Source: Porticoccus hydrocarbonoclasticus MCTG13d
GTDB lineage: Bacteria > Pseudomonadota > Gammaproteobacteria > Pseudomonadales > Porticoccaceae
Length of the DNA: 64,000 nt
NCBI RefSeq assembly: GCF_000744735.1
Contig: NZ_JQMM01000001.1
Span: forward strand, 1,922,001 to 1,986,000
Direction of reading: 5' to 3'
The notes below the pieces were generated by a model, which was not told the DNA's origin, ran no database searches, and was given only the letters and a program-made list of their open reading frames with translations. A program made the position numbers and the translations under genes. Below, in pieces: positions 29,586 through 41,730 of the stretch (the stretch's first letter is position 1; each line of letters starts with the position of its first letter).

Positions 29586-30020
29586 CTACTCGCTTTTTTC
29601 CTTTTGAGCATCATCAACTGATGCAGCTTCCGCTCCAGATTTCTGACTGACAAAAGAGGGCACATCCTCATCTGAAGCAGAGGAATACTCCTCAGCAGGT
29701 ATTTCGTCCACTTCTGCGTCCGCCCAGTAATCCACCACAGAGGCCTGAGTTTCAGGCCAATCTGTAAAGGGATAGGGTTTTTCCTCAGAATTGTAGGTGA
29801 GAAAAAGAACCGTCTGACAGACCCATTGAGCAGTGCCCTGCCCCAATGTTCTGAGATTACGGTTGTCCTCCCCACTAACCAATACCACCAAAAACTGGAT
29901 GATAGTAACGATCAGTACAACAAAACGTGCGACTACTAACAACATGACAAACAGAATCATATAAAGCAGCCGAATCCAAGTATCGACATTTAATACATTG
30001 ACCTTAAACGTCTCTTTCAT
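29586..30020 (-). CDS. DUF4389 membrane protein
   Basis: About 144 residues. Helices (LYMILFVMLLVVARFVVL, IVTIIQFLVVLVSG) are followed by the conserved NRNLRTLGQGTAQW and NSEEKPYPFTDWP of DUF4389, then an acidic tail. ATG 30020 overlaps the end of gpsA by 17 bases and has GGGGA upstream. Function unknown. Confidence 0.82.
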   Translation of the reverse strand: MKETFKVNVLNVDTWIRLLYMILFVMLLVVARFVVLIVTIIQFLVVLVSGEDNRNLRTLGQGTAQWVCQTVLFLTYNSEEKPYPFTDWPETQASVVDYWADAEVDEIPAEEYSSASDEDVPSFVSQKSGAEAASVDDAQKEKSE

Positions 30021-31041
30021 GACATTCCCCTGCAGTAAACTCAACATCGGTACTTTGCTCAGCGAGCATCAGACTACTGAGCACCTCACTGACCGGCTTT
30101 TTATTGAACATGGTTTCATAGAGAGCGCTGACCAGAGGCATATAAATACCCAATTCTTCAGCCTCCTGTTTGATGATTTTGGTGGTGTTGACGCCCTCCG
30201 CAACTTGCCCTACTTTTGCAACTGCTTGATCGAGTGTCAAGCCCTCACCCAGTGCAAAGCCTATCTGATAATTCCGGCTCAGCGGGGAAGTACAGGTAAC
30301 GAATAAATCACCAACCCCGCTCAGCCCCAGAAAAGTCATCGGGTTCGCTCCCAGCTTGGCGGCAAACCGGCTCATTTCTGCAAGACTGCGGGTAATTAAT
30401 ACACTGGTGGTATTTTGTCCCATTTTCATGGCTGCACCCATACCGGCAGCGATCCCATAGATATTTTTTAAAGCACCGGCCAACTCCACACCAAATCGAT
30501 CGCGGTTGGCATAAACGCGAAAATAGGGAGAGCCCAGCAAGACTTGCACTTCCTTACATAAGCGCTCATCGTCGCTGGCAATAACTGTAGCTGTGATGGC
30601 TCTGTTAACGATTTCCTTGGCAAGATTGGGTCCACTGATGACCCCAACCCTAGTCTCTGGAAGTTCCTCTTCAAGGATTTCACTCATCAGCTTGAATGTG
30701 TTGGCTTCAATCCCTTTGGCAGTGCTGATAACCATGGCCTCGGGAGCAATATACTGTCTGGCGTCTTTCGCTAAAGTGCGAAAGGCGGAACTGGGGACAG
30801 AAAAAAATATAACCTCAGCCCCCTTTAGGCTTCCATGAAGGTCACTGGATACTTGTAGATTCTCGTGTAACTGATAGCCAGGAAGATAGAGGTGGTTTTC
30901 ACGTGTTTGGCGGCAGCGTTCAACATTCTCTTCATCCCGCATCCACAAAACCACATTGCGACCATTGGTCGCAATCATATTGGCAATGGCGGTACCAAAT
31001 GTACCGCCACCCAGAACTGCAATTTTTTGTGGTGCCACCAT
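30004..31041 (-). CDS. gpsA: Glycerol-3-phosphate dehydrogenase [NAD(P)+]
   Basis: 345 residues. It supplies sn-glycerol-3-phosphate for phospholipid synthesis from dihydroxyacetone phosphate. The NAD motif is IAVLGGGTFGTAIANMIA, the catalytic lysine lies in GVELAGALKNIYGIAAGM, and SGVGDLFVTCTSPLSRNY is the C-terminal signature. It is the first gene of the gpsA-DUF4389-sixA unit. Confidence 0.95.
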   Translation of the reverse strand: MVAPQKIAVLGGGTFGTAIANMIATNGRNVVLWMRDEENVERCRQTRENHLYLPGYQLHENLQVSSDLHGSLKGAEVIFFSVPSSAFRTLAKDARQYIAPEAMVISTAKGIEANTFKLMSEILEEELPETRVGVISGPNLAKEIVNRAITATVIASDDERLCKEVQVLLGSPYFRVYANRDRFGVELAGALKNIYGIAAGMGAAMKMGQNTTSVLITRSLAEMSRFAAKLGANPMTFLGLSGVGDLFVTCTSPLSRNYQIGFALGEGLTLDQAVAKVGQVAEGVNTTKIIKQEAEELGIYMPLVSALYETMFNKKPVSEVLSSLMLAEQSTDVEFTAGECHERDV

Positions 31042-31100
31042 GCTTTCAACTTCTGATTATCGTTGTTTTCGGGATTATAGGTTGAAGCTGGGGAGCACGG

Positions 31101-33008
31101 CTATGATGCTCCCTCAAACAACAGCTGGTTGAGTCGGCGAACGAAGAGGCTGGGATTGTCCAGTTGATCACCGGCAGACAGCACAGCCTGATCGTAAAGC
31201 AGTGACACCAGATCAGCACATCGTTCTGTATCTTCTTCCTTGCTCAGCTGATTGATAAGCGGATGATGGACATTGATCTCGAGTGTCGGTTTATCTGTAG
31301 GAACTGGCTGCCCGGCTGCCTCCATCAATTTTCTCATTTGCGGACTCAATGCATCCTCAGCATACACCAGACAGGCAGGAGAGTCCGTCAATCGTCTGGT
31401 TTCCCTGACAGTTTCGACCTTGTCACTCAGGCAACTGGCAATTTTGTCGATAAGCTCTGATGAGGCCTGTTTTTTCTCACCGTTACTATCTTTATTCTCC
31501 GAGTCGTCAGTAAGAATGGTATCTTCCAGCTCTCCTTTCGCAATATCCTGCAGTACCTTACCCTCAAACTCATGAATATGGGAAATCGTCCATTCATCGA
31601 GGCGCTCGGTCAACAAAAGCACTTCTACATTCCGCTTGCGGAAAACCTCAAGGTAGGCACTGTTACGGGCTGCAATCATATTATCTGCCACAAGATAGTA
31701 TATTTTTTCCTGCCCTTCCTTCATGCGGGACAGATAATCTGCCAATGAAGTGGTTTCCTTTTCATCTTCTGTCTTGGTCGTAGCAAAACGAAGGAGTCCC
31801 GCAATCCGCTCACGGTTCGCATAATCCTCTGCCGGCCCCTCCTTCAAAACGGTACCGAACTCCTTCCACATTTTGTCATAGTCATCCGGTGACTCTTTGG
31901 CCATCTTGTCCAGCATATCCAGCACGCGCTTTACCAGTGCGGAACGAATGGAGTCCACAGCGGGACTGTGTTGTAGAATTTCCCGCGAGACATTCAGTGG
32001 CAGATCGTTGGAATCCAGGACCCCTCGAATAAAACGCAAGTATGAGGGTAGGAACTGCGAAGCATCATCCATTATAAAGGTGCGCTGAATGTACAGTTTC
32101 AGCCCCCGGGCAACGTCACGATTATAGAGATCAAAAGGTGCATGTCCCGGCACATAGAGCAGACTTGTGTAATCCAGCTTGCCCTCGACCCGGTTGTGAG
32201 ACCAGACCAGCGGCTCTACAAAATCATGAGTGATGTGCTTATAGAACTCTTTATATTCCTCGTCGGTTATCTCATTGCGCGGGCACGTCCACAGGGCAGA
32301 CGCTTTATTAATCACTTCATATTTATAAACCGGCGCTTCCGCATTTTCATCTGCATCAGGGTCCGGTTTTCTGACAGCTACGGGAATACCGATGTGGTCT
32401 GAATATTTTTTGACGATATTGTGCACCCGAAGCTGACTGGCAAATTCCAGTGCATCATCTTTTAAATGCAAGGTAATGGAGGTGCCTCTGGACGGCTTTT
32501 CTATATCTTCGATGGTGTATTCAGCTTCCCCTTCACAGGTCCAGCGCACAGCCTGATTCAGGTTAGCACCTGCGCGACGCGTTTCTACAACAACTTTGTC
32601 AGCGACAATAAACGCAGAATAAAAACCGACACCAAACTGGCCGATCAACTGGGCATCTTTGCGCTGATCTCCCGAGAGCGTGTTTAAAAATTGAGCTGTA
32701 CCGGATTTGGCAATCGTACCAAGGTTCTCAATCACCTCCTCCTTCGACATACCGACACCATTATCATGCAGGGTGATGATACCCGCGTCGGGATCCAGAT
32801 CTATTTTGATCTGCAGGTCACTATCGCCATCGTAAAGTTCATTATCGGACAGAGCCTCGAATCGCAATTTGTCTGCGGCGTCTGAAGCATTTGAAATCAA
32901 CTCCCTGAGAAAGATTTCCCGATTACTGTAGAGGGAGTGAATCATCAGGTGCAGAAGCTGTTTGGCCTCTGTTTGAAAACCGTGGGTTTCAACAGTCATG
33001 GCTGCCAT
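31101..33008 (-). CDS. htpG: Molecular chaperone HtpG (Hsp90)
   Basis: 635 residues. The N-terminal GHKL ATPase has the motifs SNASDAADKLRF, DNGVGMSKEEVI and GQFGVGFYSAFIVADKV, then middle and C-terminal dimerisation domains, all full length. Two ATG codons (33008 and 32999) follow GGAG. The first is closer, the second spaced more widely, so the exact start is uncertain by three residues. It is monocistronic. Confidence 0.96.
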   Translation of the reverse strand: MAAMTVETHGFQTEAKQLLHLMIHSLYSNREIFLRELISNASDAADKLRFEALSDNELYDGDSDLQIKIDLDPDAGIITLHDNGVGMSKEEVIENLGTIAKSGTAQFLNTLSGDQRKDAQLIGQFGVGFYSAFIVADKVVVETRRAGANLNQAVRWTCEGEAEYTIEDIEKPSRGTSITLHLKDDALEFASQLRVHNIVKKYSDHIGIPVAVRKPDPDADENAEAPVYKYEVINKASALWTCPRNEITDEEYKEFYKHITHDFVEPLVWSHNRVEGKLDYTSLLYVPGHAPFDLYNRDVARGLKLYIQRTFIMDDASQFLPSYLRFIRGVLDSNDLPLNVSREILQHSPAVDSIRSALVKRVLDMLDKMAKESPDDYDKMWKEFGTVLKEGPAEDYANRERIAGLLRFATTKTEDEKETTSLADYLSRMKEGQEKIYYLVADNMIAARNSAYLEVFRKRNVEVLLLTERLDEWTISHIHEFEGKVLQDIAKGELEDTILTDDSENKDSNGEKKQASSELIDKIASCLSDKVETVRETRRLTDSPACLVYAEDALSPQMRKLMEAAGQPVPTDKPTLEINVHHPLINQLSKEEDTERCADLVSLLYDQAVLSAGDQLDNPSLFVRRLNQLLFEGAS

Positions 33009-33164
33009 TGTCTCCTTGTTACAAAGTTAAAAGCGAAATGTTTTTTGGCTGGTGCAGAAATGGGGGCACTAAATCAAAAATCAAGCACACAACGCTCAAA
33101 TTTCGGGCATACATCAACGTTTATTCCCGGGAAAACCAATATGACTGGGTTTGATGGGGCCAAC

Positions 33165-33195
33165 AAAAAAGGCGGCCCATCCAGACCGCCTTTTT
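33165..33195 (-). terminator. Terminator of the TCA operon after sucD
   Basis: On the minus strand AAAAAGGCGGTCTGGATGGGCCGCC followed by seven T residues, 20 bases after sucD. The flanking A tract would also stop plus-strand transcripts. Confidence 0.88.
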
Positions 33196-33216
33196 GAATA
33201 ACCAAGCAAACCAATA

Positions 33217-34089
33217 CTACCAGCCTGTGACGTCCTTCAGGCCATTACCGATCTCCGCCAAACTGCGCACTGTTTTGACGCCCGCATCTTCCAGAGCAGC
33301 AAACTTTTCATCCGCCGTACCCTTGCCACCCGCAATAATAGCGCCCGCGTGGCCCATTCGTTTCCCAGCCGGGGCGGTCACACCAGCAATGTAGGATACA
33401 ACCGGTTTGGTAACGTTATGTTTGATGTACAGGGCAGCTTCTTCTTCAGCAGTACCACCAATCTCGCCAATCATGACAATCGCTTCAGTGGCCGGGTCTT
33501 TTTCAAACAGAGCCAGAATGTCTATAAAGTTGGAACCCGGTATCGGATCTCCACCGATACCCACACAGGTGGACTGACCAAATCCGGAGTCTGTCGTCTG
33601 CTTGACCGCTTCATAGGTCAGGGTGCCAGAGCGGGATACAATCCCCACCCTACCCGGCAGATGAATGTGACCGGGCATGATGCCAATTTTGGATTCACCT
33701 GGCGTGATCACACCGGGGCAGTTTGGCCCGATCAATCGCACACCCAATTCATCACACTTAACTTTGCAATCGAGCATATCCAGCGTGGGAATACCTTCTG
33801 TAATACAGACAATCAATTTGATTCCCGCATTGGCAGCCTCAAGAATGGAATCCTTGCAAAAAGGTGCCGGTACATAGATAACTGATGCCTCGGCAGCCGT
33901 CTGGGCAACGGCGTCAGCCACTGTGTTAAACACTGGCAAACCGAGGTGGGTTGAGCCACCTTTACCCGGTGTAACGCCACCCACCATATTGGTGCCGTAG
34001 GCAATCGCCTGCTCGGAGTGAAAGGTTCCCTGACCACCGGTAATACCCTGACAGATCACCCTGGTCGATTTATTGATCAAAATTGCCAT
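33217..34089 (-). CDS. sucD: Succinyl-CoA synthetase alpha subunit
   Basis: 290 residues. The N-terminal CoA-binding domain ([19 protein letters not shown]) precedes the ligase domain. The phosphohistidine lies in [20 protein letters not shown]. The start codon overlaps the sucC stop by one base. It is the last gene of the long TCA block. Confidence 0.96.
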   Translation of the reverse strand: MAILINKSTRVICQGITGGQGTFHSEQAIAYGTNMVGGVTPGKGGSTHLGLPVFNTVADAVAQTAAEASVIYVPAPFCKDSILEAANAGIKLIVCITEGIPTLDMLDCKVKCDELGVRLIGPNCPGVITPGESKIGIMPGHIHLPGRVGIVSRSGTLTYEAVKQTTDSGFGQSTCVGIGGDPIPGSNFIDILALFEKDPATEAIVMIGEIGGTAEEEAALYIKHNVTKPVVSYIAGVTAPAGKRMGHAGAIIAGGKGTADEKFAALEDAGVKTVRSLAEIGNGLKDVTGW

Positions 34090-35258
34090 TACTGGTTACC
34101 CTCCGCTGCTTTTACCACTTGCTCCGCCGCATCAGTAAGGCTGGTGGCCGCAATAATATTCAATCCGCTGTCAGCAAGAAGCTTGGAGCCAAGCTCGGCA
34201 TTATTGCCTTCCAAGCGCACCACTACAGGAACCTTCACGCCCACTTCTTCAACGGCACCGATAACGCCCTCCGCAATCAGATCACAGCGAACAATGCCAC
34301 CGAAAATATTGATCAAAACCGCTTCGACCTTGTCGTCAGAGAGGATAATTTTAAAGGCCTCAACCACGCGTTCTTTGGTCGCACCACCACCTACATCAAG
34401 AAAGTTAGCTGGTTGACCTCCGTGCAATTTGACAATATCCATCGTCCCCATGGCGAGACCGGCACCATTCACCATACAGCCGATATTTCCGTCCAGGGCC
34501 ACATAGTTGAGATCCCATCTGGCGGCGTGGGCCTCGCGGGCATCTTCCTGAGAGGGATCGTGCATACCCTGCAGTTTTTTCTGACGATACATGGCATTGC
34601 TGTCGATATTAATCTTGCCGTCGAGACAATGCAGACTGCCTTCGTCAGTGATGACCAGGGGATTAATCTCCAGCAATGCAAGATCATAATCATGGAACAA
34701 TTTTGACAGGCCAAGAAATAGCTTGGTGAACTGTTTAATCTGCTCAGCGTTGAGGCCCAGCTTAAAACCCAGTTCACGAGCCTGGTAGGGCTGTGCTCCT
34801 GTGAGCGGATCAATTATCGCCTTGAGAATTTTCTCTGGGGTTTCTTCCGCAACCTTCTCGATTTCAACGCCGCCTTCTGTCGAGGCCATAAAAACCACGC
34901 GACGGGTTGATCGGTCGATGACGGCACCAAGGTATAACTCCTGGGCAATGTTTGTGACAGACTCAACGAGAACCCGGCTTACAGGTTGTCCACTACTGTC
35001 TGTCTGGTACGTCACCAGACGATTACCCAGCCACTCCCGGGCAAAGGCTTCAATTTCTGCTCTGGATGTCACCAGTTTGACACCCCCCGCTTTACCCCTG
35101 CCACCAGCATGTACCTGGGCTTTTACCACCCAGCGGTCACCGCCAATCACATCAGCAGCGGCAACGGCTTCCTTGACCGTTTCTGCTGCGATGCCCTCGG
35201 ATACTGGCAGACCATACTCAGCAAATAGCTGCTTTGCCTGATATTCGTGAAGGTTCAT
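34089..35258 (-). CDS. sucC: Succinyl-CoA synthetase beta subunit (ADP-forming)
   Basis: 389 residues, E. coli length. It carries an ATP-grasp domain ([17 protein letters not shown]) and the glycine-rich [18 protein letters not shown] 35258 ([12 protein letters not shown]) is chosen over ATG 35264 because GGGA sits nine bases before it and directly against the other. It pairs with sucD. Confidence 0.96.
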   Translation of the reverse strand: MNLHEYQAKQLFAEYGLPVSEGIAAETVKEAVAAADVIGGDRWVVKAQVHAGGRGKAGGVKLVTSRAEIEAFAREWLGNRLVTYQTDSSGQPVSRVLVESVTNIAQELYLGAVIDRSTRRVVFMASTEGGVEIEKVAEETPEKILKAIIDPLTGAQPYQARELGFKLGLNAEQIKQFTKLFLGLSKLFHDYDLALLEINPLVITDEGSLHCLDGKINIDSNAMYRQKKLQGMHDPSQEDAREAHAARWDLNYVALDGNIGCMVNGAGLAMGTMDIVKLHGGQPANFLDVGGGATKERVVEAFKIILSDDKVEAVLINIFGGIVRCDLIAEGVIGAVEEVGVKVPVVVRLEGNNAELGSKLLADSGLNIIAATSLTDAAEQVVKAAEGNQ

Positions 35259-35296
35259 TGTCATTCCCGTTCAGTCGGTTAAGGATAATAAATAAG

Positions 35297-35330
35297 AAAA
35301 CTCCGCAGATCGTAGAGAACTGCGGAGTTA
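35297..35330 (-). terminator. Hairpin between lpdA and sucC
   Basis: On the minus strand CTCCGCAG-TTCTCTACGAT-CTGCGGAG is followed by TTTTCTT. The T-run is interrupted, so it may be a partial terminator or an RNA-stability hairpin that separates sucCD levels from upstream genes. Confidence 0.7.
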
Positions 35331-35341
35331 TAAGACAAAAA

Positions 35342-36805
<1,464 letters not shown>

Positions 36806-36816
36806 TTAACTAAGAA

Positions 36817-38055
36817 CTATATCTCAAGTAATATCTTAGCTGGATTTTCGATCATTTCCTTTATCGCCACAAGAAACTGTACCGCTTCCTTGCCATCGAC
36901 CAAACGGTGGTCATAAGACAAAGCAAGATACATCATTGGGCGAATAACCACCTGACCGTTTTCAGCCACTGGGCGCTCCTGAATTTTGTGCATACCCAAT
37001 ATTGCCGTTTGCGGAGGGTTCAGGATTGGAGTAGACAACAGTGAACCAAAAACGCCTCCATTCGTAATCGTGAACGTGCCACCTGTCATTTCTTCAATCG
37101 ATAGCTTGCCATCACGAGCCTTTCCACCAAACTCAGCAATTGTGCTCTCAACATCTGCAATGCTCATTGTGTCGGCATTACGGAGTACTGGCACTACCAG
37201 GCCCTTATCGGTGGAAACCGCCACACCTACATCCTGATAACCGTGATAAACAACATCGGTGCCATCAATAGAGGCATTTACGGCAGGGAAACGTTTCAGG
37301 GCTTCAGTCGCCGCGCGGACAAAGAAACCCATAAATCCGAGCCGGGTACCATTGTGAATTTTGGAGAATGAATCCTTGAACTCTGTACGCAAATTCATGA
37401 TTCGGTGCATGTCGACTTCATTGAAGGTCGTCAACATTGCGGTCGTTTGAGTCACCTGAACCAGACGCTCAGCAATGCGTGAACGCATACGTGTCATAGG
37501 TACGCGCTTCTCGACCCGATCCCCATCCGCCAGAGGGGGCAGGCTCGCAGCAGGTGCTGGTGCACTGGCAGGTGCTGGCTGCTCAGGAGAAGCTGTTGGT
37601 TGAATGGCGACAATATCCTCTTTGGTTATTCTGCCATCTTTCCCGCTTCCGCTGACTTTTTGCAGATCCACACCCTTTTCTTCAGCTAGCTTCCTAGCTG
37701 CAGGGCTGGCAATTTTTTCGTCACTTGACTCTTTACTGCTATCATCAGGCTTTGCTCCTGACTCTGCCTTCGCTTCTGGCTCAGACTCCTTTTCCGCTGC
37801 TGGTTTCGCAGAGCTGCCCCCGGCAGTGACGCGTGCAATGACCTCGTTGCTCTGAACAACATCTCCCTCAGCTTTCAAGACCTCATCCAGTGTTCCATCT
37901 GCGGGAGCAACCACTTCGAGAACCACTTTGTCCGTTTCAATATCAACCAGCAACTCGTCCCGGGTAACGGAATCCCCAGGTTTTTTATGCCATGTAGCAA
38001 TATTTCCCTCCTGAACGGATTCAGGGAAAGTAGGTGCCTTAATTTCAATGCTCAT
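36817..38055 (-). CDS. sucB: Dihydrolipoamide succinyltransferase (E2 of 2-oxoglutarate dehydrogenase)
   Basis: 412 residues. One lipoyl domain (K43 in [10 protein letters not shown]), an Ala/Glu/Lys-rich linker, a peripheral subunit-binding domain ([19 protein letters not shown]), a Pro/Ala-rich linker, then the catalytic domain ending with [14 protein letters not shown] single lipoyl domain is normal for SucB. Confidence 0.96.
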   Translation of the reverse strand: MSIEIKAPTFPESVQEGNIATWHKKPGDSVTRDELLVDIETDKVVLEVVAPADGTLDEVLKAEGDVVQSNEVIARVTAGGSSAKPAAEKESEPEAKAESGAKPDDSSKESSDEKIASPAARKLAEEKGVDLQKVSGSGKDGRITKEDIVAIQPTASPEQPAPASAPAPAASLPPLADGDRVEKRVPMTRMRSRIAERLVQVTQTTAMLTTFNEVDMHRIMNLRTEFKDSFSKIHNGTRLGFMGFFVRAATEALKRFPAVNASIDGTDVVYHGYQDVGVAVSTDKGLVVPVLRNADTMSIADVESTIAEFGGKARDGKLSIEEMTGGTFTITNGGVFGSLLSTPILNPPQTAILGMHKIQERPVAENGQVVIRPMMYLALSYDHRLVDGKEAVQFLVAIKEMIENPAKILLEI

Positions 38056-38093
38056 TTTTTATCATTTCCTTGGTCAAGGATGGTTTTTGGCGG

Positions 38094-40925
38094 CTAAAAG
38101 CTCAACGCTTCATTAACAAATTTTGCCTGTTCCTCAAGGTGTGCCGACATGTAACCCGCAGCCGGCGCTGCTGAGGCAGGACGACCGACATAACGAAGGG
38201 CTAAATCCCCATTATAACGATCGAGTACACTGCGCATATGATGTTGACTGCTGTACCAGGCGCCCTGATTGATGGGCTCTTCCTGACACCAGACCACCTC
38301 TTCTAAACTGGTGTACTCACTGAGCACATTTAACAAGTCTTCATCGGGAAATGGATAGAGCTGCTCGATACGCACCATGGCAATATCGTCAATTTTGCGC
38401 TCCATCCGCTCCTCCAGCAGATGGTAATAAACTTTTCCTGAACACAAGATTAGACGGCGCGCCTTCTTCGGCGCCACCTCTCGCTCGGGAATCACTGGCA
38501 TAAAATGCCCATCGGCAAGATCTTCCAGAGAGGAAGTTGCAAGCTTGTGCCGAAGTATCCATTTTGGACTCATGACTACCAGTGGACGACGCATTGGCCT
38601 GATCGCCTGACGTCGAAGCATATGGTAGACCTGAGCAGGGGTCGTCGGAATGCAAACCTGAATATTGTGCTCGGCACAGAGCTGTAGAAAACGCTCGAGC
38701 CTGGCTGATGAGTGTTCCGGGCCCTGCCCTTCATAACCGTGTGGCAACAACATGGTGAGGCCACACAAACGTCCCCACTTGTGTTCACCACTGGTGATAA
38801 ACTGATCGATGACGACCTGGGCACCGTTCGCAAAATCCCCAAACTGCGCTTCCCATATCACCAGACCAGAGGGTGCCGTTGTAGAATAGCCGTACTCAAA
38901 TGCCAGAACAGCCTCTTCTGACAGAAATGAATCATAGATATCGAACTGGGGTTGATTTTCTGAAAGATGCTTGAGCGGCGTGTAGGTTTCGGCATCTTTC
39001 TGGTTATAAAGCACTGCGTGACGGTGAGAGAATGTACCGCGGCCGATATCCTGGCCAGTCATACGAATAGGGTATCCCTGCTCTAATAGTGTTGCATAAG
39101 CCAGAAGTTCCGCCATGCCCCAATTCAGCTCCAAAGCCCCAGCCGCCATTTTCAGCCGGTCGTCGTAAATTTTTTCCACCTGTCGCTGCAACACAATACC
39201 TTCCGGCACCCGACACATTCTGGTTGCCAGATCTTTCAGCTTGGCCAATGGGTAAGACGTATCCGCTGGTGTTACCCATTCGTGCCCCAAATAGGGAGAC
39301 CAGTCGACAAACAGTGCATCATCTGGCTCTGAGACCAGCTTGTTCACGACGTTATGTCCCTTGTCCAGAATGTTCCGGTAATCTGCAAGCAGATTGTCTG
39401 CAGCAGACTCATCAAGCACACCTTCACTTGCAAGCCTGTCAGCATAAAGGGCCCTGGTGGTTTTGTGCTTCTTGATAACCTTGTACATCAGGGGCTGGGT
39501 AGAAGATGGCTCATCAGTTTCGTTATGGCCTCTGCGACGGTAGCAGAACAGGTCAATAACAATATCCCTCTTGAACTGATAACGGTAATCTGCAGCTAGT
39601 GAGGTAGCGAACATTACCGCATCTGGATCATCTGCATTAACATGAATGATCGGGGCCTGAACCATTTTTGCCACATCGGTACAGTATTCCGTCGAACGGG
39701 CATCTTCCTTGCGGCTAGTCGTAAAACCTACCTGATTATTAATTACGAGATGAATGCTTCCACCCGTTTTGTAGGCGCGGGTCTGAGACATCTGGAACGT
39801 TTCCATCACCACACCCTGGCCAGCAAAAGACGCATCGCCGTGGACAATGACAGGGACGACCTGGTCGCCCTCTGGATCTTCCCTACGGTCCTGACGCGCT
39901 CTGGCCGAGCCCACGACTACCGGAGAGGCAATTTCCAGGTGGGAGGGGTTGAAAGCTAGCGCCAGATGCACTTCTCCGCCCGGCGTCATGACATTCGAAG
40001 AAAAACCCTGGTGGTACTTCACGTCCCCCGAGGTATCAACATGCCGCTTGCCCTCAAATTCAGCAAACAGATCAGCCGGGCTTTTGCCCAATACGTTCAC
40101 CAGAACATTAAGTCGTCCGCGATGGGCCATGGCCAGTACAATTTCTTTGGCACCGTACTCCCCGACCCTTTCAATCAGGCCATCCAGCATGGGAATCAGT
40201 GATTCTGCGCCCTCCAGACCAAATCGCTTGGTACCGGGATACTTGGAGTCCAGATGCCGCTCCAGCCCTTCTGCGGCTGTCAGTCGCTGCAATACGTGTT
40301 TCCGCGTTTCAGTATCATAAACGGGCTTCGAACGGACGCTCTCAAGACGTTGCTGAAACCACTGCTTTTCGGCCAAATCAGTGATGTGCATCAGCTCAAC
40401 ACCAACGTGGCGACAGTAAGTCTCCTCCAAAGCAGAGATAATCTCCTTCAGCGTGGCTTCCTGCTTACCGATGAACAACGTGCCACATTGAAAGGTCGTA
40501 TCAAGATCGGCTTCCGTCAAACCATGGTAAGAAAGTTGCAGATCTGGAACCGTCTCCCGCTTCATTATGCCCAAAGGATCAAGGCTTGCTTGCTGATGAC
40601 CGCGGTTGCGGTAGGAACTAATGAGATGGAGTACTTTAACCTGCTTCCGCTCATGTTCTATATTGACGCCACCGGAACCAGGTGCGGGAACAGGCCTTGC
40701 CCTGCGACGACCGAGCAACTCAAAGTGCTCCTGAATAGTCGCATGGGATACATCAAGCCCATTATGTCCGTTAACACCGGGAAGTGAGCTGAAGAAAGAG
40801 CGCCACTCGTCAGGCACTGCATTCGGGTCGTGTAGATAGGTTTCGTACAAACCTTCGATATATGCAGCATTCCCACCGGAAAGATGAGAAGTGCGCAAAA
40901 ATTGCTGCATGATGCTTTCAGGCAT
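38094..40925 (-). CDS. sucA: 2-oxoglutarate dehydrogenase E1 component
   Basis: A 943-residue thiamine-diphosphate enzyme. The N-terminal SGGNAAYIEGLYETYLHDP helps E2/E3 assembly; KRFGLEGAESLIPMLDGLI, MAHRGRLNVLVNVLG and GQDIGRGTFSHRHA are catalytic-domain signatures. It follows sdhB by 86 bases and precedes sucB by 38. The length is normal for the family. Confidence 0.97.
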   Translation of the reverse strand: MPESIMQQFLRTSHLSGGNAAYIEGLYETYLHDPNAVPDEWRSFFSSLPGVNGHNGLDVSHATIQEHFELLGRRRARPVPAPGSGGVNIEHERKQVKVLHLISSYRNRGHQQASLDPLGIMKRETVPDLQLSYHGLTEADLDTTFQCGTLFIGKQEATLKEIISALEETYCRHVGVELMHITDLAEKQWFQQRLESVRSKPVYDTETRKHVLQRLTAAEGLERHLDSKYPGTKRFGLEGAESLIPMLDGLIERVGEYGAKEIVLAMAHRGRLNVLVNVLGKSPADLFAEFEGKRHVDTSGDVKYHQGFSSNVMTPGGEVHLALAFNPSHLEIASPVVVGSARARQDRREDPEGDQVVPVIVHGDASFAGQGVVMETFQMSQTRAYKTGGSIHLVINNQVGFTTSRKEDARSTEYCTDVAKMVQAPIIHVNADDPDAVMFATSLAADYRYQFKRDIVIDLFCYRRRGHNETDEPSSTQPLMYKVIKKHKTTRALYADRLASEGVLDESAADNLLADYRNILDKGHNVVNKLVSEPDDALFVDWSPYLGHEWVTPADTSYPLAKLKDLATRMCRVPEGIVLQRQVEKIYDDRLKMAAGALELNWGMAELLAYATLLEQGYPIRMTGQDIGRGTFSHRHAVLYNQKDAETYTPLKHLSENQPQFDIYDSFLSEEAVLAFEYGYSTTAPSGLVIWEAQFGDFANGAQVVIDQFITSGEHKWGRLCGLTMLLPHGYEGQGPEHSSARLERFLQLCAEHNIQVCIPTTPAQVYHMLRRQAIRPMRRPLVVMSPKWILRHKLATSSLEDLADGHFMPVIPEREVAPKKARRLILCSGKVYYHLLEERMERKIDDIAMVRIEQLYPFPDEDLLNVLSEYTSLEEVVWCQEEPINQGAWYSSQHHMRSVLDRYNGDLALRYVGRPASAAPAAGYMSAHLEEQAKFVNEALSF

Positions 40926-41011
40926 CGAAATGTTTCCTGTAGTCAGTCAGATCACAAAATCACCAAGACTCCCCCCCAGGGAAGCCTTGGCAGATTGTAC
41001 TGTAATGTACT

Positions 41012-41716
41012 TTAAGTAGCACTTCTCAGTAGCATATTTCTGATATGACCAATTGCTTTAGTTGGGTTCAACCCTTTGGGACAAACCGCCACACAGTTTT
41101 GAATTCCGTGACAACGGAAAACACTAAACGGATCGTCCAGATTGGCAAGTCGTTGCTCAGTATCCGTGTCACGGCTATCCACCAGAAAACGATAGGCCTG
41201 TAGCAAGCCTGCAGGCCCGATAAACTTGTCCGGATTCCACCAGAAAGAGGGACAACTGGTAGAACAGCATGCACACAGGATACATTCATAGAGACCATCA
41301 AGCTTGGCTCGATCTTCCGGAGACTGCAGGCGTTCAATTGCGGGCGCCGGCTGGTTGTTTACCAGATACGGTTGAATCTTTTCATACTGGGCATAGAACT
41401 GGCCCATATCGATTACCAGATCCCGAATAACTGGCAAGCCAGGCAGCGGGCGAAGTACCAACTTGTCATTTTTCACTGCTGCCGAGAGCGGCGTAATACA
41501 AGCCAAGCCATTCTTACCATTGATATTTACGCCGTCTGAACCGCAGACACCCTCACGGCAGGAACGGCGGTAAGACAACGTTGAATCCTGCGCTTTGAGC
41601 TGCTCTAAAACATCTAGCACCATCACATCCTTGCCGGCAGTATCCACTTCATAGTCCTGCATGTATGGGGCTTCGTCCGTTTCAGGATTGTAGCGATAAA
41701 TACTAACTTTCAACAT
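41012..41716 (-). CDS. sdhB: Succinate dehydrogenase iron-sulfur subunit
   Basis: 234 residues. The [2Fe-2S] ligands are in SCREGVCGSDGVNINGKNGL. The [4Fe-4S] and [3Fe-4S] clusters use CILCACCSTSCPSFW and CHGIQNCVAVCPKGLNP. The distal cluster motif CVAVCPKGLNP matches complex II enzymes. It follows sdhA by 14 bases. Confidence 0.97.
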   Translation of the reverse strand: MLKVSIYRYNPETDEAPYMQDYEVDTAGKDVMVLDVLEQLKAQDSTLSYRRSCREGVCGSDGVNINGKNGLACITPLSAAVKNDKLVLRPLPGLPVIRDLVIDMGQFYAQYEKIQPYLVNNQPAPAIERLQSPEDRAKLDGLYECILCACCSTSCPSFWWNPDKFIGPAGLLQAYRFLVDSRDTDTEQRLANLDDPFSVFRCHGIQNCVAVCPKGLNPTKAIGHIRNMLLRSAT

Positions 41717-41730
41717 GGTTCAAACCCTTA

